From: Clostridium sp. CAG:508
Lineage (GTDB): Bacteria > Bacillota > Clostridia > TANB77 > CAG-508
Length of the DNA: 58,082 nt
Direction of reading: 5' to 3'
Assembly: GCA_000435755.1 (NCBI GenBank)
Contig: FR889081.1
Span: 24,466 to 82,547, forward strand
How positions within the stretch are numbered: position 1 is the stretch's first letter; each line of letters starts with the position of its first letter. The notes below the pieces were generated by a model, which was given only the letters and a program-made list of their open reading frames with translations, did no database searches and had not been told where the DNA came from. Made by a program: the position numbers and the translations under genes. This document shows, piece after piece, positions 23,421 through 32,511 of this stretch.

Positions 23421-26400
23421 TTAAATTACATATTTCTTGATTAAAACTATTCCTCCTGCAATCATGCTTATTGATGCTAATGCAAGTGTAGCATATGTAG
23501 GTGCATTACCTGTTGCAGTAGTTAGGATAACTGGTGCTTCATCGATATCATCTTCTCCTTTTTTGTTATTGCCTGGTGTTGAATCGATATCTGGTGAATT
23601 ATGTTCATTGTAATTTTCATAAATTTCAGCCCAGTTTGTTTTTAATCCCATGTTATTTTTTCCATTTATCCATGTAAGTATTATCTCTACTGTTTGGCTT
23701 TCTCCTGGTTTTATAAGGACATCTTTTAGTTGATCTGTTAGTACTTTTCCATCATCTGTTAATCTCCACTTTGGATTATCCTCTGCAACGAATTTTAGTC
23801 CTTCTGGAATATAGTCTATTATTTCTTTAGCATATCCTTCTATTTCGCCTTCATTCGTTACTTTAATACTAAATTTAAATTTTACAGTAGTTTTATTGAT
23901 TCTGTCTTGACGAATTTCAACTTTTGCTGGTGGCTCTGGATTTTCATCCCCTGTATGTCCTGTTTTAGTAACAGTTGTTTTTCCATTGTATGTTACTATT
24001 GATTCTGTTACCCATTTTTTTAGAGCCAAGTCAAAATATTTTACTTTAATTTTTTCTATATCTTGGTCGTCTTCTTCAGGAACATTGTTATCTGGAGTTG
24101 AGTCAATATCATCAACTTCATTTCCATCTTCATCTGCGTCATCAGCTATTTCTGCTGTATTTATTATAATTCTATCAGATGTATTTGGCTCTGTTACTTT
24201 AAATGCAATTTTTATATCTTTATAATCAGGCATTGTCATTGTTTCAGGATCAAATGCTTTTAATATATTATTTCCTTCAACAGTTTCATTTGCTTTAGAT
24301 AAATAGTTTGTTTTAATAAATTTTGCTTCTTTTACATCAGTAGTTTCAGTTCCATCTTCTTTATACATTTTCCATTTAAATGCAGTGTTTATTGTGTTTT
24401 CTGGTAAGAATTCTAGTCCTTCCGGTAAATTATCTTTAACTTCTTCAGCATATCCTGCCACATTACCTTCATTAAATATTCTTAATGTGTATATAACTGT
24501 ATTTCCATTTGCTACATCAACTGGATCTTTTGGATGTACATATTCATATTTGCCATCTGATGTTTTTGTAAATACTGGTGCTCTGTTTGTAATTTCTTTT
24601 TCATTTACACCTGTGATGAATTTTCTTAATGCTAAATCGAACTTTTTAAGTATCAATTTTTCAAAATCATCGTCATCTTGTTGTCCTGCAATGTATGTAT
24701 CTCCACGTTCTATTTCTGTATCTTTGTATTCTGGTAATGTTTCATCTGTTGGTAATACTACATTTGATTTTTGTGAGTCTCTATCAATTATAGCATTTCC
24801 ATTTTTATCAGTGAAATCTGTAATATCCGCAATATTTGTTATTTTTTCATATAAGCTAATATTGTCTTTTACTTTACATTTAATTTTAACATCAATATAA
24901 TCTAATACATTTCCGTCAAATGCTTTTAATAAAACTTTATCTGTATTGTTTGTTCTATCTTCATAGATTTGGTCTCTACTTGCAAAACTTGATGTTGTAG
25001 AAGATGTTATATTTGTTTTTACTGTTCTTCCATCTTCTGATAAAATCCATCCATATTTTGCATTTAGTTCGTCATCTACTATAAATTCTAATTGTTGTGG
25101 TAAATGGTCTGTTATTTCTGTTACATACCCGTCCAATTGACCTTCATTGTAGACACGAATAGTATATGTTACTATGTCACCATTATATACATTTACTGGT
25201 GTTTTTGGATGATTATATGTTGCTGTTGTTGAGCTTCCGTCTTTTAATGCATCAAGGACAACTTGTGGTTCTCTATTTGTAATTTCTTTGTTATTTACAG
25301 CTGTAATGAATTTTCTTAATGCTAAATCAAAGTATTTTCCAAACATTATTAAATCTTCAAAGTCATCATCGTCTTCTTGGCTTGTTGTACCATAGTTATC
25401 TTTGTTTACGTTATTTGGTTGAGAATCACGATCAATTACAGTTTCATTTCCATCTTTATCTTTATGCGCTGTTATTTCTGCTATATTTTTCAATCTTTGA
25501 TCTGTTGATTGAGTAGGTGCTACTACTTTACACTCAACTTCCACGTCAACATATTTTAATTCTGTTCCATTAAATGCTTCGATTAGTTTGTCTGCTAAAT
25601 AAGCTGTTTTTATTGTTTTTCCATCTCCTGATGGATTTGTCCATCCATAAGTTTGATTTATTGTACTTTCTGTATTTGGTACAAGTTCTAGTCCTGATGG
25701 TAAATAGTCTGTAAGTTCTGTTACATAACCATCTAATTCTCCTTCATTATATACTCTAATTTTGTATATTACCTTGTCGCCTGTTGTTACTGTTAATGGA
25801 TCTTTTGGATGTACTTTATTAACTGTAGTTATAGTTCCATCGGCCAATTTAGTCAATTCTGATGCATCTACTTGAGGTGTTCTATCAACTGATGGTGCTT
25901 GACCATTTATTGATATGATAAATTTTCTTAATGCTAAGTCAAAATGTTTTCCACCCATTATTAATTCTTCAAAATCATCATCATCTTGTTGGCTTGTTCT
26001 ATCATAATTATCTAAATCCACATTGTTTGGTTGTGAATCACGATCAGTTACATTTTCATTTCCGTCTTTATCTTTATGTGCTGTTATTTCTGCTATATTT
26101 TTTAGTTTTTGGTCTGTTGATTGAGCTGGAGCTACTACTTTACATTCAATTTCAACATCTAAATATTTTAGTTCTGTTCCATTAAATGCTGTAATTAATT
26201 TGTCAGCCAAATAACTTGTTTTTATTGTTTTTCCATCTCCTGATGGATTTGCCCATCCATAGGTTTGATTTATTGTACTTTCTGAGCTTGGTATAAACTC
26301 TAATCCTGATGGTAAATAATCAGTAATCTCTGTTGCATAACCATCTATTTTTCCTTCATTATATACTCTAATTTTGTATACTACTTTATCACCATTATTT

Positions 26401-27785
26401 ACTGTTAATGGATCCTTAGTATGTACTTTATTAGCTGTTGTTGTAGTTCCACTAATTAGTTTAGCTAACTCTGTTGCGTCTATTTGTGGTGTTCTATCAA
26501 TTGATGGTGCTTGACCATTTATTGATATAATGAATTTTCTTAATGCTAAGTCAAAGTATTTTTCCTCTTCTTTTATAACTGTTTTACTGTCATTAAAATC
26601 TACCTTGCTTTTTTCTACTTTTACAACTGGTTGGTCTTTAGCAGAATCTGGATTTTCTACTGACCAATATGTTGATTTTGTTGTTGTATATGAACCAGAT
26701 ATTTCAAGCTTGATTGATTCAATATTTGCACTTGTTGGTACAGAAATGTAAAAATCCTCTCCAACTAAATTTTTGATTGACTTATTTGTTTGATCTTTGT
26801 TTGAATCTAATAATGTTATACTTGAAATTACAGTATTATTTTGGTCTAAAAATTTCGCATCAAAAGAATAATTTATATTTCCTTGTCTTTGTAGTCTAAA
26901 TGGTCCAACTATGTAATTATCACCATTCTTTACAATTTTAGCATCTGTATCAGCTATCTTTATTGGGTTTGGTGTTACGTTACTATTATCAATAGTATAT
27001 GTGAAATCTGCTTTTTGTGGAGTTTGTACCAGGTAATCAAATAATGCTTGGCAAGCATTTGCTCTATCCCATCCATCATCTCCAAAGTTGATCATTGATT
27101 TAAATGTACTATTTTCTGTTCCTTGTACACTGTTTAACCAAAAATCAATACTTGTAACATGATATGAGTCTCCTTCTGGGTTTGTATAATACCATACTGC
27201 TATTTGTTGTACTGCATCTATATCATCATCTGTTAATAGATTTAGTTCATTAATTGTTACATCTGTATTAGAAACTTCTTCTGCATATGCTGCTGCAGCA
27301 TTCAATAAATTCTTTTTGTCTTGTACTGCTCTGTTTGCTTCTTCTGTTGTTGGGTTTGTTTTTGGTGCTACATAACAGTTGTCTAATATCCATAACAATG
27401 CTTTATATTCTTTACTTGAAGTGTCTGGTAAAACATTCTTATATTGATTTGGTGTTATACTGTTTGGATCTTTTAAATTAAAATATTGTGTGTAATGTGT
27501 TTCTTGTGGTGTTCCTGATACATAATCACTAGAACCAAATCCAGGGCCACCTTTTAAACAATATATTGTACTGTTTAAACCTTTATCATTACCATTTCCA
27601 TCTGTTTCATAAATTTTCCATACATTTTTGTTATTGCTTGCAAGTTTATATCCATAACCTGAATTTCTCAATAGTTTAATATTAAGATACATACTACCTG
27701 TAGCTGCTTTGACTGTAGTAAACAAGCTAAGCATACAAGTTACTAGAAACAAAATTGTTATAAATATTATTCCTTTTCTTTTCAT
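23421..27785 (-). CDS. Large thioester-domain (TQxA-like) adhesin with five tandem repeats
   Basis: 1454 residues. Signal peptide 1-28. N-terminal thioester-type domain: Cys76 in IYCLKGG and Gln194 in QQIAVW fit the Cys-Gln thioester pair of Gram-positive adhesins. Five repeats, each starting FDLAL(R/K)K(F/W), begin near 407, 610, 816, 1048 and 1252; repeats 1-4 end in acidic linkers such as QQDDDDFE and contain DRDSQPNN/DSTPDNN blocks typical of DUF11-like pilin domains, possibly with Lys-Asn isopeptide bonds. The C-terminus is ATGNAPT, a 20-residue hydrophobic helix and KKYVI: a sorting signal without LPXTG. Likely a fibrous covalent adhesin. Own promoter and terminator. Confidence 0.85.
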   Translation of the reverse strand: MKRKGIIFITILFLVTCMLSLFTTVKAATGSMYLNIKLLRNSGYGYKLASNNKNVWKIYETDGNGNDKGLNSTIYCLKGGPGFGSSDYVSGTPQETHYTQYFNLKDPNSITPNQYKNVLPDTSSKEYKALLWILDNCYVAPKTNPTTEEANRAVQDKKNLLNAAAAYAEEVSNTDVTINELNLLTDDDIDAVQQIAVWYYTNPEGDSYHVTSIDFWLNSVQGTENSTFKSMINFGDDGWDRANACQALFDYLVQTPQKADFTYTIDNSNVTPNPIKIADTDAKIVKNGDNYIVGPFRLQRQGNINYSFDAKFLDQNNTVISSITLLDSNKDQTNKSIKNLVGEDFYISVPTSANIESIKLEISGSYTTTKSTYWSVENPDSAKDQPVVKVEKSKVDFNDSKTVIKEEEKYFDLALRKFIISINGQAPSIDRTPQIDATELAKLISGTTTTANKVHTKDPLTVNNGDKVVYKIRVYNEGKIDGYATEITDYLPSGLEFIPSSESTINQTYGWANPSGDGKTIKTSYLADKLITAFNGTELKYLDVEIECKVVAPAQSTDQKLKNIAEITAHKDKDGNENVTDRDSQPNNVDLDNYDRTSQQDDDDFEELIMGGKHFDLALRKFIISINGQAPSVDRTPQVDASELTKLADGTITTVNKVHPKDPLTVTTGDKVIYKIRVYNEGELDGYVTELTDYLPSGLELVPNTESTINQTYGWTNPSGDGKTIKTAYLADKLIEAFNGTELKYVDVEVECKVVAPTQSTDQRLKNIAEITAHKDKDGNETVIDRDSQPNNVNKDNYGTTSQEDDDDFEDLIMFGKYFDLALRKFITAVNNKEITNREPQVVLDALKDGSSTTATYNHPKTPVNVYNGDIVTYTIRVYNEGQLDGYVTEITDHLPQQLEFIVDDELNAKYGWILSEDGRTVKTNITSSTTSSFASRDQIYEDRTNNTDKVLLKAFDGNVLDYIDVKIKCKVKDNISLYEKITNIADITDFTDKNGNAIIDRDSQKSNVVLPTDETLPEYKDTEIERGDTYIAGQQDDDDFEKLILKKFDLALRKFITGVNEKEITNRAPVFTKTSDGKYEYVHPKDPVDVANGNTVIYTLRIFNEGNVAGYAEEVKDNLPEGLEFLPENTINTAFKWKMYKEDGTETTDVKEAKFIKTNYLSKANETVEGNNILKAFDPETMTMPDYKDIKIAFKVTEPNTSDRIIINTAEIADDADEDGNEVDDIDSTPDNNVPEEDDQDIEKIKVKYFDLALKKWVTESIVTYNGKTTVTKTGHTGDENPEPPAKVEIRQDRINKTTVKFKFSIKVTNEGEIEGYAKEIIDYIPEGLKFVAEDNPKWRLTDDGKVLTDQLKDVLIKPGESQTVEIILTWINGKNNMGLKTNWAEIYENYNEHNSPDIDSTPGNNKKGEDDIDEAPVILTTATGNAPTYATLALASISMIAGGIVLIKKYVI
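25345..26560 (-). repeat. Two tandem near-identical about 605-bp coding repeats in the adhesin gene
   Basis: Repeats 1 (about 25955-26560) and 2 (about 25345-25955) of the adhesin are highly similar at protein level (FDLALRKFIISINGQAPS in both) and clearly similar in DNA. Units 3-5 are more diverged. Such repeats can expand or contract by recombination and can collapse in assembly. Confidence 0.75.
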
Positions 27786-27822
27786 TGATTTACCTTCCTT
27801 TTAGTTATAATATTATACTTAT

Positions 27823-27851
27823 ATTTTACTTTCGTATTTTATCAATGTCAA
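27823..27851 (-). promoter_or_regulatory. Promoter of the thioester adhesin gene
   Basis: Minus strand TTGACA (27851-27846), 17-bp spacer, TAAAAT (27828-27823); AAAGGAAGG lies about 12 bp before the ATG at 27785. Confidence 0.75.
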
Positions 27852-27949
27852 TAGCAGTTTTTTCCTATGTTACATGCGTTTTTTTAACACTATTTTTTAT
27901 ACTTACGGATATACATTTTCCATTTTAAAATTTAATTTTTATGCATTAT

Positions 27950-27976
27950 ATTACAATTATATTACATTTTTGTAAC
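27950..27976. promoter_or_regulatory. Paired 11-bp-spaced ATTACA/TGTAAT motifs upstream of the adhesin gene
   Basis: ATTACA at 27950-27955 and 27961-27966 (11-bp period, read TGTAAT-N5-TGTAAT on the gene strand), plus an opposed TGTAAC at 27971-27976. Same half-site as the arrays before the secretion locus; about 100 bp upstream of -35. The rest of 27852-28049 shows nothing else clear. Confidence 0.35.
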
Positions 27977-28049
27977 ATTTTCAAGTTTTTTTAAGTTTTA
28001 CTATGTCTTTTATTAGATTTCCGTAAGAGTTTATCAATTTATTGCAATA

Positions 28050-28083
28050 AAAAAATGAAACTTTATTAAGTTTCATTTTTTTG
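28050..28083 (-). terminator. Terminator of the tRNA operon
   Basis: AAAAAATGAAACTT-TATT-AAGTTTCATTTTTT stem-loop directly after the CCA end of tRNA-Cys on the minus strand, with a T run. Confidence 0.88.
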
Positions 28084-28157
28084 TGGAGGCGCCTATCGGA
28101 ATCGAACCGATGATCAGAGTTTTGCAGACTCGTGCCTTACCGCTTGGCTAAGGCGCC
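28084..28157 (-). tRNA. tRNA-Cys (GCA)
   Basis: 74 nt on the minus strand with encoded CCA. Acceptor arm GGCGCCT...AGGCGCC, anticodon loop CTGCAAA between AGT/ACT pairs giving anticodon GCA, and T loop GGTTCGAATCC. Second gene of a two-tRNA transcript with tRNA-Gly. Confidence 0.95.
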
Positions 28158-28259
28158 AAAAATATTTAATTATAGTCACGAATAAGTTTGCTTACCAGCG
28201 ACTCGCTAGCGCTCCCTGCATACTGATGTTGTAACTCACTAGCGTTCGAACAACCTCAG

Positions 28260-28278
28260 CAGCTTGGCTAAGGTGCCA
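28260..28278 (-). pseudogene. tRNA 5'-half remnant (tRNA-Cys-like)
   Basis: On the minus strand the segment matches the first 19 positions around the 5' end of the adjacent tRNA-Cys (TGGC-CCTTAGCCAAGC-G core) at 17 of 19, then diverges into about 80 bp of unrelated sequence richer in G+C than its flanks, with self-complementary pieces (TTCGAA, AGCGAnTCGCT). No 3' half, so not a functional tRNA. Confidence 0.55.
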
Positions 28279-28295
28279 TTTTTTAATATAAAAAA

Positions 28296-28371
28296 TGGAG
28301 CGGGAAACGGGGCTCAAACCCGCGACCTCTGCCTTGGCAAGGCAGCGCTCTATCAACTGAGCTATTCCCGC
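28296..28371 (-). tRNA. tRNA-Gly (GCC)
   Basis: 76 nt on the minus strand with encoded CCA. Acceptor GCGGGAA...TTTCCCGC, D arm AGCTCAGTTGATAGAGC, anticodon loop TTGCCAA (GCC), T loop GGTTTGAGCCC. First gene of the tRNA operon. Confidence 0.96.
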
Positions 28372-28424
28372 ATATGCTTTTTTCAAAGCATATTTATAAT
28401 AACAAATTTTCATAAAAAAGTCAA
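28372..28424 (-). promoter_or_regulatory. Promoter and leader hairpin of the tRNA operon
   Basis: Minus strand TTGACT (28424-28419), 17-bp spacer, TATTAT (28401-28396). The -35 overlaps the last codon and stop of the carboxypeptidase gene. The leader holds ATATGCTTT/AAAGCATAT (28372-28380, 28385-28393) directly against the 5' end of tRNA-Gly, where RNase P would cut. Confidence 0.65.
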
Positions 28425-29713
28425 GGTACTAATGATAAAAAATCTATAAAATAATCAAATATATTCTTTTTTTCTATGATTTGCTTATTCTTTATGCTTA
28501 AATTGGCTATTGTTTTTCCAGCTATTTGCACTTTCGCGCTACCTATGACTCTGCCTTCTTCTACTGGTGCTTCTAAATAGTAAAGTGAATTTATCTCTAT
28601 TTTCACATTATCAATATCTGTTCTCTTTACTGCAATCTTGGAATAGTCTAAGTTTTCAATCTCTAAATCTATGTTTTTTTGTTTTGCTTTATTTATATAT
28701 ATGCGCTTTTCATTTAAATATTTCCAATTTTCAAATTGTTCTTTAATATTTTTTTCAATATCAATCACTTCATAATTTTTATATGCATATTCAATCAATT
28801 TTATGCTGTCTAAAGTTCTGATTTTTTTAGTATCTGCACCCAACACTATTGTTATGATATCTAGATCATTCCTTTTACACGCTGTTACTAAACATCTGCC
28901 TGCTCCATTTGTAAAACCTGTTTTTACTCCATACACTCCATTTAGGTTTCCTAATAGTTCGTTTGTATTTCCTATTAAACTGCTTCTGGCATTTATTGTA
29001 ATATTATAACTTTTTGAATTTACAACTTCTTTAAATTTTGGTATATTAAGTGCGTAATCTGCCATACATGCAAGTTCATATGCTGTTGTATAATGTTTCT
29101 CTTGATCTAACCCATGTGGAGTCACAAAATGACTATTTATTAATCCCATTTCACTTGCCTTTTTATTCATCAGGTCTGCAAAGCCTTCTATTCCTCCGCC
29201 AACATGTTCTGCTAAAGCTACGGCTGCATCATTTCCAGACTTTAACATTAGTCCATATAATAAATCATGTACTGTAATTTTATCATTTGCTTTTAATCCC
29301 AATCTGGAGCCTCCAGTTCCTGCCGCTTTTTTACTTATTGTTACAATATCATTTAGATTAGAATTTTCTAATACTACTATAGCTGTCATTATCTTGGTTG
29401 TGCTTGCCATCGGAACCTGCTTAAGTCCGTTTTTTTCATATAATATCGTTTTTGAATTTCTGTCAAATATTAAACCTACTCTTGCATTTAGCTTTAGTTC
29501 ATCTGCATTTTTTGCAACAGTTTCAATTGTCTCTTTTTTTATCTCATCTACATCTATTATTTCATTATCATCTATATTAGCGTAGGAGATGGTATTTATA
29601 TATAATATAGTAAACATTAAAAAAGCAAATGTTATCTTTTTTATTATATTATAATCATTTTTAAAGGGGTGCTTTTTGCCCCTGTCCCCAAAATCATCCT
29701 TTATCTTTTTCAT
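28421..29713 (-). CDS. D-alanyl-D-alanine carboxypeptidase (PBP5/DacF-like, S11 family)
   Basis: 430 residues from ATG 29713, preceded by AAAGGTGAG; a GTG 4 codons upstream is less well placed. Membrane/signal helix about 27-45, then the S11 penicillin-binding domain with Ser104-x-x-Lys107 in MASTTK, SGN near 163 and KTG near 265, followed by a beta-rich C-terminal domain and a short terminal helix. It trims the terminal D-Ala of stem peptides, controlling cross-linking; DacF acts in spore cortex formation but vegetative PBP5 is equally possible. An odd in-frame segment (DDFGDRGKKHPFKND) sits before the signal helix and is encoded by a G/C-run sequence (29655-29695) unlike the rest of the gene. 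Confidence 0.9.
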   Translation of the reverse strand: MKKIKDDFGDRGKKHPFKNDYNIIKKITFAFLMFTILYINTISYANIDDNEIIDVDEIKKETIETVAKNADELKLNARVGLIFDRNSKTILYEKNGLKQVPMASTTKIMTAIVVLENSNLNDIVTISKKAAGTGGSRLGLKANDKITVHDLLYGLMLKSGNDAAVALAEHVGGGIEGFADLMNKKASEMGLINSHFVTPHGLDQEKHYTTAYELACMADYALNIPKFKEVVNSKSYNITINARSSLIGNTNELLGNLNGVYGVKTGFTNGAGRCLVTACKRNDLDIITIVLGADTKKIRTLDSIKLIEYAYKNYEVIDIEKNIKEQFENWKYLNEKRIYINKAKQKNIDLEIENLDYSKIAVKRTDIDNVKIEINSLYYLEAPVEEGRVIGSAKVQIAGKTIANLSIKNKQIIEKKNIFDYFIDFLSLVP

Positions 29714-29769
29714 ATAAAAACTCACCTTTTACATTATATTTATAAAGGTGAGTTTTATGAATAATTTAA

Positions 29770-31038
29770 TTATCTTCTAGCATCTCTTGCTTCTGCATCT
29801 CCCCAAGGCGTTCTTTCTTCCTCTTCTTCTGTTCTTTCTTCTTGTTTTACTTCTTTTATGTCGTCATTTACTCTATCTTTAGCTTGCTTTTCTGTTAATT
29901 CTTCTTCTCCTATCATATAATTAAAAATTGCCACAGCTTCATGCTTTTGATATCCTTGCTCTATAAAGCTTTCTATTATTTCATCAGAATGTTGCATTAA
30001 ATACGTTCTATCATATTGAATCTCATCTTGTGGTTTTCCCATATTCTCCACTGCTTCATATGAACTAGTTTCTTTATCTGGATCCGCAACTCCTGTTTTC
30101 ATGGATGTTGCTTCATTTACTTCTGCACTATTATAGTCTCTTCCTCTAACCTCAATGTCATGTGCTGCCCATTCTCCATTTCTTCCCTGTCTAGCTTCTT
30201 CTATGTCTAAATATCCATACTGATCAAATTTTACATTTATTCTAACATCTCTTACGTCTGGATCTCTTCTAGTTAAGTTTTGAGTTCTCATTACTTGCTG
30301 TGGAGTTTCTCTTGTCATAGGGTTGCCATCTCTTCCCATAGATATGGTCTCTTGTCTAATTGAAGTGTTTGATGGCTGAATATATTTAGAAGGCTGTAAG
30401 TCACCATTTTCATCAATATATTCTGCTTTTACCTTTCCGTCATTATCACGGCTAAAAATTAATCCTTTTTCTAATTCTGGATGGTCCTTGTATAAGTTAC
30501 TATTATCTCTAACTATTAATACATTATTTACAGGAATTCCTTTTTTAGTTGCAATTTCTTGTTCTTGCGCGTTATCCTCTTGCTTTTCTTCTGGCTCGGC
30601 TTTTGCTTTATCATTCTCTAATTTTTCAGCTTCTTTTTTCAATTCTTTATGTTCTAATGATATGTCCTCTTCTTTTATTTTCTCTGGTAATTCAAGTTCT
30701 ACATTGTCTAATCTTAAAAGTTCAAAAAATTTAGCATATTCTTGTTTTAATCTTTCTATATATTCAGGTCTAAATTGAATTTTACCTTTTTCATCTACAG
30801 TTCCAATTTGTTCTCCCTCTTTACTATATATTTCAAAAGTGTCTACTTGGTCTTTTCCTTGAGTCTTTTGCAATTTAACAATGAATATGTCATTACCTAT
30901 AAACTTAGCTGAGTTAAATGTAAATTCCTTATAATATGTTATATTTGAAATTGCAGTGTCTTTTCCTTCTCTTTCTGCTATTTGTGTATAAATTTGTGCC
31001 ATTGTTTGCTTTACTTCTTCTGATTGTTTTTGCTCCAT
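29770..31038 (-). CDS. Soluble acidic protein of unknown function at the end of the secretion locus
   Basis: 422 residues, no signal peptide or membrane helix, very rich in Glu/Lys/Asp. An N-terminal compact region (about 1-125), a charged coiled-coil linker with KLENDKAKAEPEEKQED (about 130-165), a middle region with many Arg/Asp (RRDPDVRDVRINVKFDQYG), and a C-terminal helical segment with SFIEQGYQKHEAVAIFNYMIG resembling a small UBA-like helix bundle, then a poly-Glu tail. No family recognised. It lies last in the type IV-like gene series, 82 bp after the anchored protein gene, and could be a cytoplasmic partner or secreted substrate. Confidence 0.6.
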   Translation of the reverse strand: MEQKQSEEVKQTMAQIYTQIAEREGKDTAISNITYYKEFTFNSAKFIGNDIFIVKLQKTQGKDQVDTFEIYSKEGEQIGTVDEKGKIQFRPEYIERLKQEYAKFFELLRLDNVELELPEKIKEEDISLEHKELKKEAEKLENDKAKAEPEEKQEDNAQEQEIATKKGIPVNNVLIVRDNSNLYKDHPELEKGLIFSRDNDGKVKAEYIDENGDLQPSKYIQPSNTSIRQETISMGRDGNPMTRETPQQVMRTQNLTRRDPDVRDVRINVKFDQYGYLDIEEARQGRNGEWAAHDIEVRGRDYNSAEVNEATSMKTGVADPDKETSSYEAVENMGKPQDEIQYDRTYLMQHSDEIIESFIEQGYQKHEAVAIFNYMIGEEELTEKQAKDRVNDDIKEVKQEERTEEEEERTPWGDAEARDARR

Positions 31039-31120
31039 AATATTTTCTCCTTAACTAAATTTATTTTATTATATCATATAAGTAAAAACTTGTGAAGATT
31101 TTATTCTCCACAAGTTTTTT

Positions 31121-32470
31121 CTATATTCCAAATGACATTACAAAATCAGTGTTTTCATTTAAACGCATTACAAATGTTTTTGTTATACTCTTTGTACCTT
31201 CTTCATTTCTAATCTTTATATCGTACATATAAATATCCCCTTGCTTCCTTGCATTGCTTGCAGATATTTCATTTTTCTCAAAGAAGTTAGAACTTATATA
31301 TTTTTGGAAGTCTGCTAGTGTTTTGAAATTATTAGACTTGAAAGTATTATCTAGTTTGCTATATACATAGTTATAGTCTTTATCATTTATAGCAGCAAAA
31401 CATTTTTGAATATTTAAGAGTACTTTTTCTTCATCTGATGCTTTATTATACCTTTCTGTAAATTCTGGTAAGTTTATTGTATAAGTATCTAATATTACAT
31501 TAAAATTCATTATTCCATTTTCATTAAATATGTAATAATTCTGATTTTGGTCCACACATACATACTGTGTACAACTATCTGCTTGTTTCTTTTGATATTT
31601 ACTTAAGGTCATCGTTCCTAATTTGTATATATTACTTTTTACATAGTTTTCAAAATTTAACTGTGTACCAAATTTTTTAGTAGAATATTCTGTATTTAAT
31701 AGTTCATATGCTCTAGTTCTGTTGTATAACAAATCTCTTTTATATGTATTAAACACATCTGTTATATATGTTTCATCATTAATTGCTTTATATTGATATA
31801 CATTATATATATCATTTTTTATACTCTCTTCTACTGAAATTTGTATATTATCACCAGTTTTCAAATTAGCGTATTTTGTTTTAACATAATCTTGTAAATA
31901 TATTTTAAAAGTTTTGTTTTTCATATCTGTTTTTACTATTGCAGAAAAGTCTTGGTTTTTATTAGCCTTAATATCTAGTAAATTTCCGTATACAACATAT
32001 ACATATAAGTTTTCTTTCTGTTCACTAACATACATATCATTTATTTCTACATTTACTTCATTTATCTTTGGTAACTTATTTAATAAATTTTCTTTTGTAA
32101 TGCCTGCATATTTTATATACTCTTCGTCTAGCATATAGTATATTGCTGTGATATTATTATTTTGCTCTCTTTTTATACTTTCAAGTGCTTCACCTTCTAG
32201 CATATAATTACTATTAAAATTGTTAAATATATTTGCATATGTACTATAAAATTTTTCAATACAAGTTTTTATAACGTAAAAGTCATTTCTAATTGTTACT
32301 ACTTTTAATTCCTTTGTAAGTTCATATGTTTCCCCTTCGTCTGGTATTTCATTAATTAATGTTGCCGAATTATTCTTTATATTCAATATAAGTAAAATTG
32401 TTATAAGTAATATAGTAATTATAGTACATATAATAATTATTAACATTTTAATATTTTTCATGAAATTCAC
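31121..32470 (-). CDS. Membrane-anchored extracytoplasmic protein, possible NTF2/VirB8-like, unknown
   Basis: 449 residues from GTG 32470 (or 446 from ATG 32461). One N-terminal helix (about 9-30), then an extracytoplasmic part with two similar alpha+beta segments (FYVIKTCIEKFYSTYANIF... near 57 and VLLNIQKCFAAINDKDYNYVYSKLD near 350), each like the NTF2-type start of VirB8/TcpC proteins. The sequence resemblance is by pattern only. Located between the wall hydrolase and the last gene of the secretion locus. Translation initiation is odd: the only good AAAGGAG lies beyond an 11-bp hairpin. Confidence 0.6.
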   Translation of the reverse strand: MNFMKNIKMLIIIICTIITILLITILLILNIKNNSATLINEIPDEGETYELTKELKVVTIRNDFYVIKTCIEKFYSTYANIFNNFNSNYMLEGEALESIKREQNNNITAIYYMLDEEYIKYAGITKENLLNKLPKINEVNVEINDMYVSEQKENLYVYVVYGNLLDIKANKNQDFSAIVKTDMKNKTFKIYLQDYVKTKYANLKTGDNIQISVEESIKNDIYNVYQYKAINDETYITDVFNTYKRDLLYNRTRAYELLNTEYSTKKFGTQLNFENYVKSNIYKLGTMTLSKYQKKQADSCTQYVCVDQNQNYYIFNENGIMNFNVILDTYTINLPEFTERYNKASDEEKVLLNIQKCFAAINDKDYNYVYSKLDNTFKSNNFKTLADFQKYISSNFFEKNEISASNARKQGDIYMYDIKIRNEEGTKSITKTFVMRLNENTDFVMSFGI

Positions 32471-32506
32471 TTATATAATAAATTTATTATTATATAAAAC
32501 TCCTTT
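32471..32506 (-). promoter_or_regulatory. Hairpin between ribosome binding site and start codon
   Basis: TTATATAATAA / TTATTATATAA (32471-32481, 32487-32497) forms an 11-bp stem with 5-nt loop. On the mRNA the order is AAAGGAG, hairpin, GTG. Folding would bring the AAAGGAG site to normal distance from the GTG at 32470. Confidence 0.45.
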
Positions 32507-32511
32507 CTATT

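Noticed and set aside
23421..27785. CRISPR or mobile repeat array
   Set aside because: The repeats are about 600-bp coding domain duplications, not short spaced repeats; no CRISPR array was seen anywhere in the window.
28192..28413. 73-codon frame across the tRNA region on the minus strand
   Set aside because: It is the translation of tRNA-Gly and flanking sequence (AGIAQLIERCLAKAEVAG is a known artefact); no ribosome binding site.
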